A DNA stretch of 64,000 nucleotides, from the NCBI RefSeq assembly GCF_012972705.2, contig NZ_JABCSC020000003.1, positions 496,001 through 560,000 of the forward strand. The letters are read 5' to 3'. Under the pieces are notes generated by a model. It saw only the letters and a list, made by a program, of their open reading frames with translations. It ran no database searches and was not told the DNA's origin. Below, in pieces: positions 43,087-54,356 of the stretch (position 1 is its first letter; each line of letters opens with the position of its first letter). The position numbers and the translations under genes were made by a program. The DNA comes from Uliginosibacterium aquaticum (GTDB lineage Bacteria; Pseudomonadota; Gammaproteobacteria; Burkholderiales; Rhodocyclaceae).

Positions 43087-43581
43087 CTACAGCGCAGCAA
43101 GTTTGCGATAGCGGCCGTTGAAGAACAACAGGGGCTCCCGCTCTGAACGATCGCAACGCGCCACCTCGCCGATGAAGATCACATGGTCTCCGCCCGGGTA
43201 GCGCAGGCTGTTGCGTACTTCGAACACGGCTGCGCAGCCGGCCAGTACTGGTGCTCCGCCGAGCCCCGGCTCCCAGTCCACGCCGGCGAAACGGTCTGCC
43301 GCCTTGCTGGCGAAGAGATTCGATAAAGCTTCCTGATCGTCGGCAAGCACATTCACTGCGTAATACTCACAGCGCTCCAGCACCTCGCGCACGCCGCTGT
43401 TGTTGCCCAGGCTCCACACGATCATGGGCGGGGTCAGCGACACCGAATTGAAGGAGTTTGCGGTCAGCCCGACCAGGCTGCCATCTTTGGCCTGTGCGGT
43501 GATGACCGTGATCCCGGTTGCGAACATGCCCAGGGTGCGGCGGAAGGTGCTTGAGTCGAAAGCAAGGGCGGGAGAAGTCAT
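43087..43581 (-). CDS. Flavin reductase family protein
   Basis: A 164-aa FMN-binding split-barrel protein of the flavin reductase (HpaC-like) family. FRRTLGMFATGITVITAQAK, GLTANSFNSVSLTPPMIVWS and FAGVDWEPGLGGAPVLAGCA fit. It would supply reduced flavin to a two-component monooxygenase, but no such oxygenase lies nearby, so the partner is unknown. Confidence 0.88.
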   Translation of the reverse strand: MTSPALAFDSSTFRRTLGMFATGITVITAQAKDGSLVGLTANSFNSVSLTPPMIVWSLGNNSGVREVLERCEYYAVNVLADDQEALSNLFASKAADRFAGVDWEPGLGGAPVLAGCAAVFEVRNSLRYPGGDHVIFIGEVARCDRSEREPLLFFNGRYRKLAAL

Positions 43582-43658
43582 CAGGTCAGGCCGGGTACAG
43601 CGGAGATGGGCGCGAATTATCCGTTACTTGGGGACGGAAGCAAACCGAGGCGTGACTC

Positions 43659-44165
43659 TCAAGGAATCACGAAGAAGCGATACAGGCGCGGCAGCCCCTC
43701 GCGTAGCTGGATCCTGCCGCCAGGTGTATCGCGTACCAGCGCTGCTTCGCGAACGTAGACCTGAACCTTGGCCGAGGGCTGAGCGAGCAGGGTGTTGGCA
43801 TCGCACAGGATTCCGGTAGGGCTTTGCTGGCGTGCGCTGCAGTATTGCAGCCAGTCTGGGCCCTGAATCGGCGCGGCAGCTTTGCGCGTGACGGCTTTGG
43901 CGCTGGTGGCGGGCGCTACCGCACTCGGTGCGGCCTCAGGCGTTGACGCTTTGCTGCTGACCTTGCTGCTTTTGGGGGCAGGCTTGGCTTTGGTGACTGG
44001 CTTGGTGGGTGCAGGCGGAGGCGGCGGTGGGGGCGGCTCGACGATCACTTGCGGGGCAGGCGCAGGGGGAGGCGCCGGCGGCGGCTCGGGTTTGTCGGCC
44101 AGCAGGCTGCAAGCCGCCAAGGCAGGCAAACTCAGCAGAGAGCAGGAAAGGCGAAACGGGGCCAT
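43659..44165 (-). CDS. Proline-rich lipoprotein
   Basis: A 168-aa lipoprotein with lipobox LAAC (Cys19). A Pro-rich then Lys/Pro/Ala-rich spacer (PEPPPAPPPAPAPQVIVEPP, TKPVTKAKPAPKSSK) spans about residues 25-95, followed by a small C-terminal domain (DWLQYCSARQQSPTGILCDA, with two Cys, then VYVREAALVRDTPGGRIQLR). The spacer could cross the periplasm. I do not recognise the C-terminal domain. It lies between a flavin reductase gene on the same strand and the divergent thiC leader. Confidence 0.72.
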   Translation of the reverse strand: MAPFRLSCSLLSLPALAACSLLADKPEPPPAPPPAPAPQVIVEPPPPPPPPAPTKPVTKAKPAPKSSKVSSKASTPEAAPSAVAPATSAKAVTRKAAAPIQGPDWLQYCSARQQSPTGILCDANTLLAQPSAKVQVYVREAALVRDTPGGRIQLREGLPRLYRFFVIP

Positions 44166-44335
44166 GCCCGGTCCTCACGGATATACAGGTCCAGCCAGTG
44201 CTAACGGCAGCCAGGGTGAAAGCCTTGAAGCGGCAGGATGAACGGCGGTGTCGGCCCGGCTGCTGCCAGAGGGTTTGAATGCCCCGGTGCGCTGCCGGGT
44301 TGCCCTGCGCGCGCCTTTTCAGTATGGTGGCCAGA

Positions 44336-46390
<2,055 letters not shown>

Positions 46391-46490
46391 TTCCGGCGCC
46401 AGCGGGGCCGAGACTTTGTCGACTGCGTCGTGCCGTGCTTAAGCACTGTCTGCGACTTGTCTTTGCGTCTCGGCCCCGCTGGTGCCGGAA
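46391..46490. repeat. 100-bp near-perfect palindrome behind thiC
   Basis: TTCCGGCGCCAGCGGGGCCG plus AGAC at 46391-46414 is repeated in inverse at 46467-46490 with one mismatch in 24. The centre is a perfect 12-bp palindrome GTGCTTAAGCAC at 46435-46446. It begins directly after the thiC stop codon. It may be a long transcript hairpin or a small mobile palindromic element; no copy is visible elsewhere in this window. Confidence 0.8.
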
Positions 46491-46525
46491 TGTCGCTCTT
46501 CGATGTGAGCCTGATTGGCTGAAAT

Positions 46526-46566
46526 GAAATGGGCCGCCTGAATCACTCGGGCGGCCCATTTTTTTG
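46526..46566 (+). terminator. Rho-independent terminator of thiC
   Basis: AATGGGCCGCC and GGCGGCCCATT pair around TGAATCACTCG and are followed by a run of T. Confidence 0.88.
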
Positions 46567-46579
46567 AAGCGCGTTCTCG

Positions 46580-48202
46580 TCAGAGCTTGTAGGTTTGCAC
46601 GATCTGCTGCATCGAGGCGGACAGTGCATCGAGCTCGTGGGCAGCATTGGCGCTGAGGGCGGCGCCTTCGTTGCCGACTTCGGCCATCTGGGCGATGCGC
46701 TCGACCTGCTGCGCGATGCTGTGGCTGGCCGCACTTTGCTCACGGATGGCGTCGGTGATCTCGCGCACCATCTCCACCGCCTGGCCGCTGGTTTCGCTGA
46801 TGCGAGCGATAGCCTGGCTGGCGCCTTCAGCGCGGGTCACGCCAACGCTGACGCGATCCACCGCAATCGCCATGCTGTTGACCGCGTCCTTGGCGCCGTT
46901 GCGCACGCCATCGATCATGGTGGTGATTTCGCGGGTGGAGTTGGCGGTGCGTTCGGCGAGCTTGCGCACTTCGTCAGCCACAACCGCGAAACCGCGACCT
47001 TGTTCGCCAGCGCGAGCGGCTTCAATGGCTGCGTTCAGGGCGAGCAGATTGGTCTGATCGGCCACTTCGCGGATCACCGCCACGACCGAAGAGATCTTGT
47101 CGCTCTCGGCTTCTACGATACGGATGCGCGAGCTGGTTTCATTCACGGTGCTGGCGATCTCGTGGATGTCCTGCACGGTCTGGCCGATGATCTGGCCCCC
47201 TTCCTGAGCATGTCGGCCGGATTCCTGCGAGAGCTGGTTGGCTTCGGAGGCACGGTCGCCGATGTGACCGATGCTGACCGTCAGCTCTTCGATGGCGGCG
47301 GCCATGGCCGAGGCGGACTCGCTCTGCTGGCCGGAGGACATGGATACCTGCTGAGCGGTGCCCGCCATGTGGCGTGATTTGCTGGCCACATCCTCAGCGT
47401 TCTGGCCGATGTGCTGGAGGTTGTTCTGCATGGAGCCGATCAGACGATTCAAACTGGCACCCATCTGGCTCAGCTCATCCTGGCCGCTTTCCGGTACGCG
47501 GATGCGGAAATCGCGCTCGCGTTCGATACGGGTGATGGCGCCTTGCACGCCCTCCAGTGTGCCGCGGATGGTACGCACCAGCAGCAGGCCAAAGGTGGCA
47601 ATCAGGCCCACGCCGATGATGATGACGGCCCACGAGATGTTACGGTGGCGGCTCGCCGCAGCTTCGGCTGTGGTGCGATCCGCTTCGATGTCTTTCTTCA
47701 ACTGCTCATAGTGAGCGTTGAGGCTGCGGGCGGCATCGGCCGAGGTTTTCACGACGGCATTGATCAGTTTTACTGAGTCGGGGTCGCTCGGGATGTTCTT
47801 GCGGTTCTGTGCAACGGCCGGAGCCAGCGAGGTTTCGAAGACCTTGAGGGCCTCCTTGTCGGCCTCCAGCATCTCCCGATCTTTCGGGTCGGAGACGAGC
47901 TTCTCGTACTTTTCCACCTCTTCCCACAGCACGGCCATGCTCTTGGTCATGGCCTTCTCGATCTTGTCCATCTCTTCGGTGGTTTCGGCCCGGGCATGGT
48001 TGTACACGTGAACGCGCACGCGCAGCGACTGGCCGATGATCCGGTGCAGGGCGTCCACTTGTGGCACGGTGATCGACTGGACCTTGCGCAAGGAGTCTGT
48101 CAGCGAACCTGTGGCCAGCATGCCGACCAGCCCGACTGTCAGCGCGGTGATGGCTGAGAAGATGACGATCAGGAGCAGACGGAAGGCGATGGTTGTTTTC
48201 AT
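46580..48202 (-). CDS. Methyl-accepting chemotaxis protein
   Basis: A 540-aa chemoreceptor. A first transmembrane helix (about 7-29), a helical periplasmic domain of about 160 residues of the four-helix-bundle type, a second helix (about 190-210), a HAMP domain ([20 protein letters not shown]) and a signalling domain with the conserved hairpin [20 protein letters not shown] followed by [14 protein letters not shown]. The protein ends QQIVQTYKL, without a CheR-tethering pentapeptide. Ligand unknown. No che genes are in the window. Confidence 0.95.
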   Translation of the reverse strand: MKTTIAFRLLLIVIFSAITALTVGLVGMLATGSLTDSLRKVQSITVPQVDALHRIIGQSLRVRVHVYNHARAETTEEMDKIEKAMTKSMAVLWEEVEKYEKLVSDPKDREMLEADKEALKVFETSLAPAVAQNRKNIPSDPDSVKLINAVVKTSADAARSLNAHYEQLKKDIEADRTTAEAAASRHRNISWAVIIIGVGLIATFGLLLVRTIRGTLEGVQGAITRIERERDFRIRVPESGQDELSQMGASLNRLIGSMQNNLQHIGQNAEDVASKSRHMAGTAQQVSMSSGQQSESASAMAAAIEELTVSIGHIGDRASEANQLSQESGRHAQEGGQIIGQTVQDIHEIASTVNETSSRIRIVEAESDKISSVVAVIREVADQTNLLALNAAIEAARAGEQGRGFAVVADEVRKLAERTANSTREITTMIDGVRNGAKDAVNSMAIAVDRVSVGVTRAEGASQAIARISETSGQAVEMVREITDAIREQSAASHSIAQQVERIAQMAEVGNEGAALSANAAHELDALSASMQQIVQTYKL

Positions 48203-48283
48203 GGTGTTCTTTCGGAAGGGGCGGATGCTCGTCTAAGGGTTTACGACGGGCATCCTGCTTTCTTGAACACCACGGCTATTTAC

Positions 48284-49741
48284 TCAGTTGCAGGCTGCCA
48301 CGCGTGTGACCGATACCACCCCGCTACTGGCCGCGTTGGCGAAGGCCAGATCGCCATTGCCCAGGCTGACGAATTCGTCGAAATTCGAGACCCCGGCGGC
48401 GCTTGTGACAGGCGTGCCGAGCAGCGTGCCGCTGGCGTCGGCAGCCTGCAGGATGAGCTTGCCGCCACTCTTCCAGCCGAGCAGGAGTTGGCTGCCGAGC
48501 TTGCCCAGATAGGCGCGGAAAGGGTACTGGGCGTCGATGCCGGTGGCGCTGCTGATGATCTGGTCGCTGATCAGCGTGCCGTTGTTGTTGAAGCGGGCCA
48601 GATGCAGGCGCAGGCTGCCGGTGGTTTCCAGGTAGCTGAGCCAGTAGCCGTCGGTATCGGCCACTACGCCGCCGAGAGCACGGGTGTCGGCGCTCGTGCC
48701 GCTGAGCCATTCAGTGGTTTTTGTGCTGACGCCCGTAGCGCTGAGTTGTTGCAGGCGCAGGGCGTTGGGATAGGCGTCGCCATGGCAGAAGGCGCTCCAG
48801 CCGCTGCTGTTGCCGGCCAGGCGCACGGACCAGCTATGGCTGCAGCCCCACTGCCAGCCACCGCTGAGGCGATTGCCGTTGGCGTCGAGCATGCGCAGGG
48901 TATCGCCGGCGTGGATATCGATTTCGCCGGCTACGTTGGGGCGGGCGTAGGAGCCGGCAGAGCGGAAGTAGGCAGCATAGCGGCTGCCGTCCCAGGCCAG
49001 GCGGCCGGTGTGGCCGTACCACCAGATGAAGAGTGCGCCTTCGCTATCGACATTGGCCTTGTCGGTGAGTGTGGTGCTAGAGAGCACGCTGCCTTTGCCG
49101 TCGAAGCGCAGCAGGGACATTTTCTGGCAGGCCGCGTTGCTGGGCGTGGCAGCGCTCTTGCAGTACTTGCTGCTGTAAATGTCCGGGTCGTCCGCCACCA
49201 TCAGCAGGGCGCCGCCACTGCTGTGACCGACCATGCTGTGTACTTCATCGCCGGTGGTGGTGAGCAAGGGGCTGAACTGTTTGTCGTCGCTGGCGAGGGT
49301 GCCGACGCGGATCTGGCTGGCACTTTTTTCTTTCCAGGCGATCAGGCTGCCATTGCTGCCATAAGGGGCGAGCACCACGGGCGTGTATTCATCGCTGGGG
49401 GCCGAGAGGGTCGGCAGGGTGGGTTGGGTGGTGCGGACGCGCTCGGACAGGGCTGTGCAGCTTGCCCCGCTGCTGGCCTGGCTGCTGGTGCTGCTGCTTG
49501 AAAGACTGCTGGTGCTGGTGGCCTTGCTGGTCGAGCTGCTTTGGGTAGCGCTGCTGGCGGTGCTGCTGCGTACGGAGCTGGCGGTCGAGGCGCTGCTGAC
49601 CGATGCAACGCTGGTGCTGCTGCCTGAGTTGCCGGCGCCAGAACCTCCACCACCGCCGCCGCAGGCGGCGAGTAGCAGGGCTACGAGCAGTGTGGCACCG
49701 TTGCGCACATCGAGGGCGCGGAGGTAAGCAGAGGCAGGCAT
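48284..49741 (-). CDS. Surface lipoprotein with poly-serine linker
   Basis: A 485-aa lipoprotein of unknown function. A leader ends in LLLAAC followed by six glycines, then a Ser/Thr/Ala linker over about residues 35-92, then a C-terminal domain of about 390 residues rich in W, G and repeated short beta-type segments (TPVVLAPYGSNGSLIAWKEK, GSQLLLGWKSGGKLILQAAD, NFDEFVSLGNGDLAFANAAS), which suggests a beta-propeller-like fold. Six cysteines may form disulfides. The leader-glycine-serine design is the same as in the pectinase at 54.4-57.8 kb, so it may also be a surface or secreted polysaccharide-binding protein. That is inference. Confidence 0.7.
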   Translation of the reverse strand: MPASAYLRALDVRNGATLLVALLLAACGGGGGGSGAGNSGSSTSVASVSSASTASSVRSSTASSATQSSSTSKATSTSSLSSSSTSSQASSGASCTALSERVRTTQPTLPTLSAPSDEYTPVVLAPYGSNGSLIAWKEKSASQIRVGTLASDDKQFSPLLTTTGDEVHSMVGHSSGGALLMVADDPDIYSSKYCKSAATPSNAACQKMSLLRFDGKGSVLSSTTLTDKANVDSEGALFIWWYGHTGRLAWDGSRYAAYFRSAGSYARPNVAGEIDIHAGDTLRMLDANGNRLSGGWQWGCSHSWSVRLAGNSSGWSAFCHGDAYPNALRLQQLSATGVSTKTTEWLSGTSADTRALGGVVADTDGYWLSYLETTGSLRLHLARFNNNGTLISDQIISSATGIDAQYPFRAYLGKLGSQLLLGWKSGGKLILQAADASGTLLGTPVTSAAGVSNFDEFVSLGNGDLAFANAASSGVVSVTRVAACN

Positions 49742-49933
49742 GGTCTTGTTCCGGTAAAAAGCTGCCGTATCGCAGCGATCAGGCCGGAATTGTGACGAAT
49801 GAGCTGGGTGCTCTGTGCGGATGCGCCGTTGGTCGCGGCTGAATGCCGGGGGCGCTGGCCGGGCGGGCGGCCATGCAGGATGAATGGTCCGGCCGCAGTA
49901 CCTGAAGGGGGCTGAACTGAGGCTATGCGGGGC

Positions 49934-51037
49934 TCAGTCGCCCGGGGGGCGCAATACGGGAGCGCTACTCTGGTCGCTGCACTGGTTCAGCAATACGAGG
50001 ATGCGCTCGAGCGGGTCGCGCACGGCATGCATGATGCGTTCCTCCTGATGCCGATCGGTGGACATCAGGTCGAAGGCTGATTCGAGGCGGTCGAGAATTT
50101 CCTGCAGGAGCAGACGGATGTCTGCCGCCATCTTGCCTGGCAGGGCTTCCATGGGAACCGCAGCCGGCGCTTCGGGAGATGCCGCTGGCAGCTCGTAGCG
50201 CTGGGCGAGGTGGTCGGCCAGGGCGGCAGCCATCTCCACGAGAGCGGACATGTTCTCGCGAATGCGGGTGGCTTCTTCCGATGCTTCATCCGGCATGTTG
50301 CTTACGACAACGCTGAGCCGTTCATGACTGAGGGCGAGGCGGTTCTTGAACTGGACCAGTTGCCCCATGCCGGCCACCCGCGCGAGCACCGCGCGCTCAA
50401 GGGCCGAGGCTTCACCTTCAAGACTCCAGGCCGATTCGCCTCCTTCGTGGCGAATGGCGATGCAGCACTGCACACCGAGATGCCGGCAGGCTTGCAGGAA
50501 GTTCTGGGCAAGCTGGGCAGGGTTTTCGCAGCTCAGACTGGTGCGGACAAATTGCAGCAGCAGGCGGCGCTCACTCATGCTGGACTGGTATTGCTCGGCC
50601 TTGGTCTGCAGGGCGTCTTTTTCGGCACGCAGGGCAGCGCGTTCGCGCCACTGCGTGATGGCAAGCCGAACCTTGCGAAGCAGGATCTCCGCCGATACAG
50701 GCTTCACGCAGAGATCGCTGGCGCCCGCATCAAAGGCCTTCAGATGCTCGTCGAGTGATTCATGCGAGGTGGCAAAGATGATCGGGATGTCGTAGTGCCG
50801 GCGCAGTGCCCGGCATGTATCGAAGCCGTTGAGCCCGGGCATCTCAACATCTAGTAGTACAAGATCAGGCAGGCGTTCGGCGCAGAGCTGCAGCGCCTCC
50901 TGGCCTGAAGCGGCGCTCTTGACCTCGAACTGACGGGAGAGCATCAGGGAATGCATGGCACGCGTTGTCGCCACATCGTCGACGACCAGCACATAAGGGG
51001 TCTGGCTGCTGGCCCGATGCTCCTCATAGGCGTCCAT
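49934..51037 (-). CDS. Response regulator with C-terminal sensor-like domain
   Basis: A 367-aa protein. The receiver domain (about 15-130) has YVLVVDDVATTRA, the phosphorylated Asp in LVLLDVEMPGLNGFDT and the Lys in DLCVKPVS. A coiled coil (about 135-170) leads to a region like a GAF domain (FLQACRHLGVQCCIAIRHEG) and a helical C-terminus (LLLQEILDRLESAFDLM) without a known output domain. The ATG at 51037 has GGAG 7 bases upstream; ATGs further upstream lack one. No kinase gene is adjacent. Confidence 0.85.
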   Translation of the reverse strand: MDAYEEHRASSQTPYVLVVDDVATTRAMHSLMLSRQFEVKSAASGQEALQLCAERLPDLVLLDVEMPGLNGFDTCRALRRHYDIPIIFATSHESLDEHLKAFDAGASDLCVKPVSAEILLRKVRLAITQWRERAALRAEKDALQTKAEQYQSSMSERRLLLQFVRTSLSCENPAQLAQNFLQACRHLGVQCCIAIRHEGGESAWSLEGEASALERAVLARVAGMGQLVQFKNRLALSHERLSVVVSNMPDEASEEATRIRENMSALVEMAAALADHLAQRYELPAASPEAPAAVPMEALPGKMAADIRLLLQEILDRLESAFDLMSTDRHQEERIMHAVRDPLERILVLLNQCSDQSSAPVLRPPGD

Positions 51038-51225
51038 CGCTGCGCTCCGAATAACCATGGTCAGAACCTGTTTACGGCAGGGCAAGGAGGTCCTGTAGCG
51101 CTCCGCTGGCGGGCAAAAGGGGTATGGGACCCTCCGGGGTTTGTTTCCCCTGATGGCAGGGAGCGCCGTTTACGGTCTATCACACAGCATGGCCGGCGCG
51201 CTTGCGCGGGCGATGGAGGTGAATC

Positions 51226-51417
51226 ATGGCCAAGATCGACAAGATAGTTTCCGTGCCGCAGGTGATCGGCGATTTCGGGCAGGACGATGCGTTTGCCACC
51301 GAGAGCAATCCGGAAGGTTTGCGCTACGGTGAGGCACCTCATGCGCCGGGCTGTTTGCCCCATCCTCCGAAGACGGTGGTGTTGCCACCGGAGCATGGCG
51401 AAATCTCTATCGGCTGA
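51226..51417 (+). CDS. Small protein of unknown function
   Basis: A 63-aa protein I do not recognise. GGAGGTGAATC lies directly before the ATG, a strong signal. The product is proline-rich in its second half (EAPHAPGCLPHPPKTVVLPP) with no membrane segment. It is divergent from the response regulator and convergent, 6 bp apart, with the uracil-DNA glycosylase gene. The 140 bp upstream carry a few short inverted repeats but no riboswitch I recognise. Confidence 0.55.
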   Translation: MAKIDKIVSVPQVIGDFGQDDAFATESNPEGLRYGEAPHAPGCLPHPPKTVVLPPEHGEISIG

Positions 51418-51423
51418 GCTGGC

Positions 51424-52140
51424 TCAGGCCCATACCCCAAGCGCGGTGAGCTGCTTTGTTGCGGCTTCAGACCAGCCGCGATTGGCGGCCGGGCTGGCCG
51501 GGCTGGGGTGGAGCACGCGGCCGAACTGCACGGCCATGCCAGCACAGGCTTCACGCGCGCGCAGCTCGCTCCAGGCGCCGATGCCGATCACCCACTCGGC
51601 GCCAGTTGCCTCGACCAGCGCGCGCAGGTGTGCATCGCAGGCGGCAAGCAAAGGGGCTTGCTCGGCGGCCGGGAGCTTGTCCGGCGTGACGTTGCGCTTG
51701 CCCTCGAAGAAGGCCAGCGGGCAGTAGTTGGCGACGAAGTGGTCCGTGAAGAAAGCCTCGGCCGTGCCGAAGCGCTCGGCGAACAGGCCCCACAGGCGGC
51801 GGCCTGAAACTTCTGAGCGCGCACATTCCCAGCCTTCGATGGGGCGGGCCGGCGTCTCTTCGGCAGGTTTTTCGACCGGTGCGGAAATGCCCATCCAGTC
51901 ACGTGCAGCGGCGATCTCGCCGAAAGGCACGCCAATCTGCACCATGCCGAAGGGGCCGGGATTCATGCCGACGAAGATGATCTTCTTCTTGCCCGCGCCA
52001 AACTTGCGCAGGTATTCCTCATGCGGCGCCCAGGCGTAGTCCAGCGGGTTGTAGGTGTGGGTGATCGGCGTGGCGAAGCGCATCGGGGTGACTGCCGCAG
52101 AGAGGGTGCGGGCGGCGGTGATGAGGGTTTCGGTACTCAT
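51424..52140 (-). CDS. Uracil-DNA glycosylase family protein (SMUG1-like)
   Basis: A 238-aa SMUG-type glycosylase. The catalytic and base-binding motif FVGMNPGPFGMVQIGVPFGE and the C-terminal HPSPASPAANRGW are those of SMUG1, which removes uracil and hydroxymethyluracil from DNA. VANYCPLAFFEGKRNVTPDK also fits. The start overlaps the AmpG stop as ATGA (52137-52140), so it is translated behind a permease with no obvious functional link. Confidence 0.9.
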   Translation of the reverse strand: MSTETLITAARTLSAAVTPMRFATPITHTYNPLDYAWAPHEEYLRKFGAGKKKIIFVGMNPGPFGMVQIGVPFGEIAAARDWMGISAPVEKPAEETPARPIEGWECARSEVSGRRLWGLFAERFGTAEAFFTDHFVANYCPLAFFEGKRNVTPDKLPAAEQAPLLAACDAHLRALVEATGAEWVIGIGAWSELRAREACAGMAVQFGRVLHPSPASPAANRGWSEAATKQLTALGVWA

Positions 52141-53402
52141 TGATTGTCCTGGCTGGTCCATGGAGCGACCTTTAAGAGCAGCAGCATGCCCGGTATGGCG
52201 AGCACGAAGCACAGTGCGAAGAAGTTGAACCAGCCCAGGCCTTCGACCAGCCAGCCAGCGCTGGCGTTGATGAAGGTGCGTGGCACGGCCATTAGGCTGG
52301 TGAACAGGGCGAGTTGGGTTGCCGTGTAGGCCGGGTGGGTGGTGCGTGCCATCCAGGCCACGAAGGCTGTGGTGCCAAGCCCCACGCCGGCCGCTTCGAC
52401 GCCGATCACGATGGCCAGTACCGCGAGGCGCGCGGCATCCGCTTCGGCCGGGCCGAGCCAGGCCAGCCAGGCAAAGCCGACAATGGCCAGCCACTGCAGG
52501 AAGCCGAATACCCACAGTGCGCGGTTGATGCCCAGCTTCACCATCCACAAGCCGCCGAGCAGGCCGCCGATCACGCTGGGCCACAGGCCGGCGTTCTTGG
52601 CGACGAGGCCGATCTGGGTCTTGGTGAAGCCCATGTCCAGATAGAAGGGGGTCGCCAGTGCGGTGCACAGCGAGTCCCCGAGCTTGTAGAGCAGGATGAA
52701 GAGCAGCACCAGCAGGGCCGAGCGAAGGCCATGGCGGCTGAAGAATTCGTGGAAGGGTTCAAGCACCGCTTCGCGCAGCGTGCGTGGCCGGGCGGCGGCG
52801 GCGCGGGGCTCGCCAGCCAGCAGGCTCATCGCCACGCCGGGCAGCATGAACAGGGCGGTGACCAGAAACACGCTGCCCCAGGGCAGGTGGTCCGCCAGGA
52901 TCAGCGAGATTGAGCCCGGCACCAGGCCGGCGATCTTATAGGCATTCACGTGGATGGCGTTACCCAGGCCGAGTTCGATCTCGGGCAAGAGTTCGCGGCG
53001 GAAGGCATCCAGCACGATGTCCTGGGTAGCCGAGAGGAAGGCGATCAGCGCGGTGAGGATCAGGACCAGGCCGACCTGTGAGGTGGGCGATACCTGCCCC
53101 AGCGTGGCGATGGCCGCCAGCAGCAGCAGTTGGGTCAGCAGCATCCAGCCGCGCCGGCGGCCCATCAAGGGCAGGGCATAGCGATCGAGCAGCGGCGACC
53201 ACAGGAACTTCCAGGTGTAGGGAAACTGGATCAAGGCAAAGGCGCCGATCACCTTGAGGTTCAGGCCTTCGGTCTTGAGCCAGGCCGGCACCAGGTTCAA
53301 CAGCAGGTAGAGCGGCAGGCCGGAAGAGAAGCCGGTCAGGATGCAGATCAGCATCCGGCGGTTCAGCAGGGCTTCGAGCCAGGCGGGACGGGAATCGGTC
53401 AC
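52137..53402 (-). CDS. ampG: AmpG-like muropeptide permease (MFS)
   Basis: A 421-aa, twelve-helix MFS transporter. FSSGLPLYLLLNLVPAWLKT, FKFLWSP-like TWKFLWSPLLDRY, RRRGWMLLTQ and SATQDIVLDAFRREL are AmpG hallmarks. AmpG imports GlcNAc-anhydro-muropeptides for cell wall recycling. The start codon is GTG (MTDSRPAWLEALLNRRM). No beta-lactamase gene is present nearby. Confidence 0.9.
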   Translation of the reverse strand: MTDSRPAWLEALLNRRMLICILTGFSSGLPLYLLLNLVPAWLKTEGLNLKVIGAFALIQFPYTWKFLWSPLLDRYALPLMGRRRGWMLLTQLLLLAAIATLGQVSPTSQVGLVLILTALIAFLSATQDIVLDAFRRELLPEIELGLGNAIHVNAYKIAGLVPGSISLILADHLPWGSVFLVTALFMLPGVAMSLLAGEPRAAAARPRTLREAVLEPFHEFFSRHGLRSALLVLLFILLYKLGDSLCTALATPFYLDMGFTKTQIGLVAKNAGLWPSVIGGLLGGLWMVKLGINRALWVFGFLQWLAIVGFAWLAWLGPAEADAARLAVLAIVIGVEAAGVGLGTTAFVAWMARTTHPAYTATQLALFTSLMAVPRTFINASAGWLVEGLGWFNFFALCFVLAIPGMLLLLKVAPWTSQDNQ

Positions 53403-53529
53403 GAGCGGGGTCCGGTGGGGCGGTGCGTGAGTGGGCGATTATGGCCGAAGTAGGTATTTCGGAGTCAGCCCCGGTGTCGTGGGCGCGAGGTTTAGGGCGC
53501 GCATGCCGGCGGGTGCGATATGGGTGTTC

Positions 53530-54276
53530 TTATATCGCGAGCCCGCAGAGTTCGCCACGCAATTCAAAGTCTGTAAACAGGCCTCGGATCTGTTCGACCA
53601 GGTCAGCGCTGGGCAAAGAGTGGGCCGCGATTGCCGGGTGAGTGACGCCTTCTGGACGGAAGACCTGCAGCACGAAGCGCTGGGCCCCCAGATGCTGCGC
53701 GAAGTGGGCGGCGAGCAGGGCAGCGTCTTCGCTCAGCAACTCGTGATGCCAGGTGAGGCGGAACTCATGCGTTACGCCGCTGGCCACGATCAGCTGCGCG
53801 CTGCGTGTGGCCCGCGCGGCGCTGCCCGGTGCACCAGTGAGGGTGTCGTAGCCGTCGTAATCACTCTTCAGATCGAAGCCGACCCAGTCCAGCAGCGGCA
53901 GCACCTTCTCCAGGCGTTCAGGGTAGGCGCCGCTGGTATGCAGGCCGACCGCAAAACCCATGCCCTTCACGGCGAGGATGGCATCAGGCAGGCAGCTGTC
54001 GGCCGTGGGCTCTCCGCCCGAGAACACCACGCCATCGATGGTGTGACGATGGGTTGCAAGTTCCGTGGCGATCTTCTCCCAGGAGAGCAGGCGCATGCTG
54101 CTGCGCGATTGCAGCTCGGGGTTGTGGCAATAGGCGCAGCGCCACGGGCAGCCATGCAGGAACAGCGTGGCGGTGCGGCGGCCTGGCCAGTCGTGCTCGG
54201 CGGCAGGGTTGAAGGCGCCGATGCGGATGCGGGCAGTCCACGGGCTGACGATGAAAGCGTGTGCGGCAGAAGTCAT
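53530..54276 (-). CDS. Anaerobic ribonucleotide reductase-activating protein (radical SAM)
   Basis: A 248-aa radical SAM protein of the NrdG2 type. The cluster motif is FLHGCPWRCAYCHNPEL (CXXXCXXC); VVFSGGEPTA and LKSDYDGYDTLTGAPGSAAR follow. It would use SAM to put a glycyl radical on anaerobic ribonucleotide reductase NrdD. No nrdD or other glycyl radical enzyme gene is in the window, so the partner must be elsewhere; another glycyl radical enzyme is also possible. Confidence 0.85.
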   Translation of the reverse strand: MTSAAHAFIVSPWTARIRIGAFNPAAEHDWPGRRTATLFLHGCPWRCAYCHNPELQSRSSMRLLSWEKIATELATHRHTIDGVVFSGGEPTADSCLPDAILAVKGMGFAVGLHTSGAYPERLEKVLPLLDWVGFDLKSDYDGYDTLTGAPGSAARATRSAQLIVASGVTHEFRLTWHHELLSEDAALLAAHFAQHLGAQRFVLQVFRPEGVTHPAIAAHSLPSADLVEQIRGLFTDFELRGELCGLAI

Positions 54277-54303
54277 GGGAGGATTCTACGGGGTTTGCGC
54301 AGG

Positions 54304-54334
54304 ACGAAAAAAAGCCCGCCGGGGAGGCGGGCTC
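54304..54334 (-). terminator. Terminator of the pectinase gene
   Basis: On the minus strand GCCCGCC-TCCCC-GGCGGGC is followed by seven T, 23 bp after the pectinase stop. Confidence 0.92.
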
Positions 54335-54356
54335 GGGATGCGTCGTCAGAGCGTGA

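Noticed and set aside
51086-51225. Possible riboswitch between the response regulator and the 63-aa gene.
   Set aside because: Some G-rich short inverted repeats exist, but no core of a c-di-GMP or other known aptamer could be matched.
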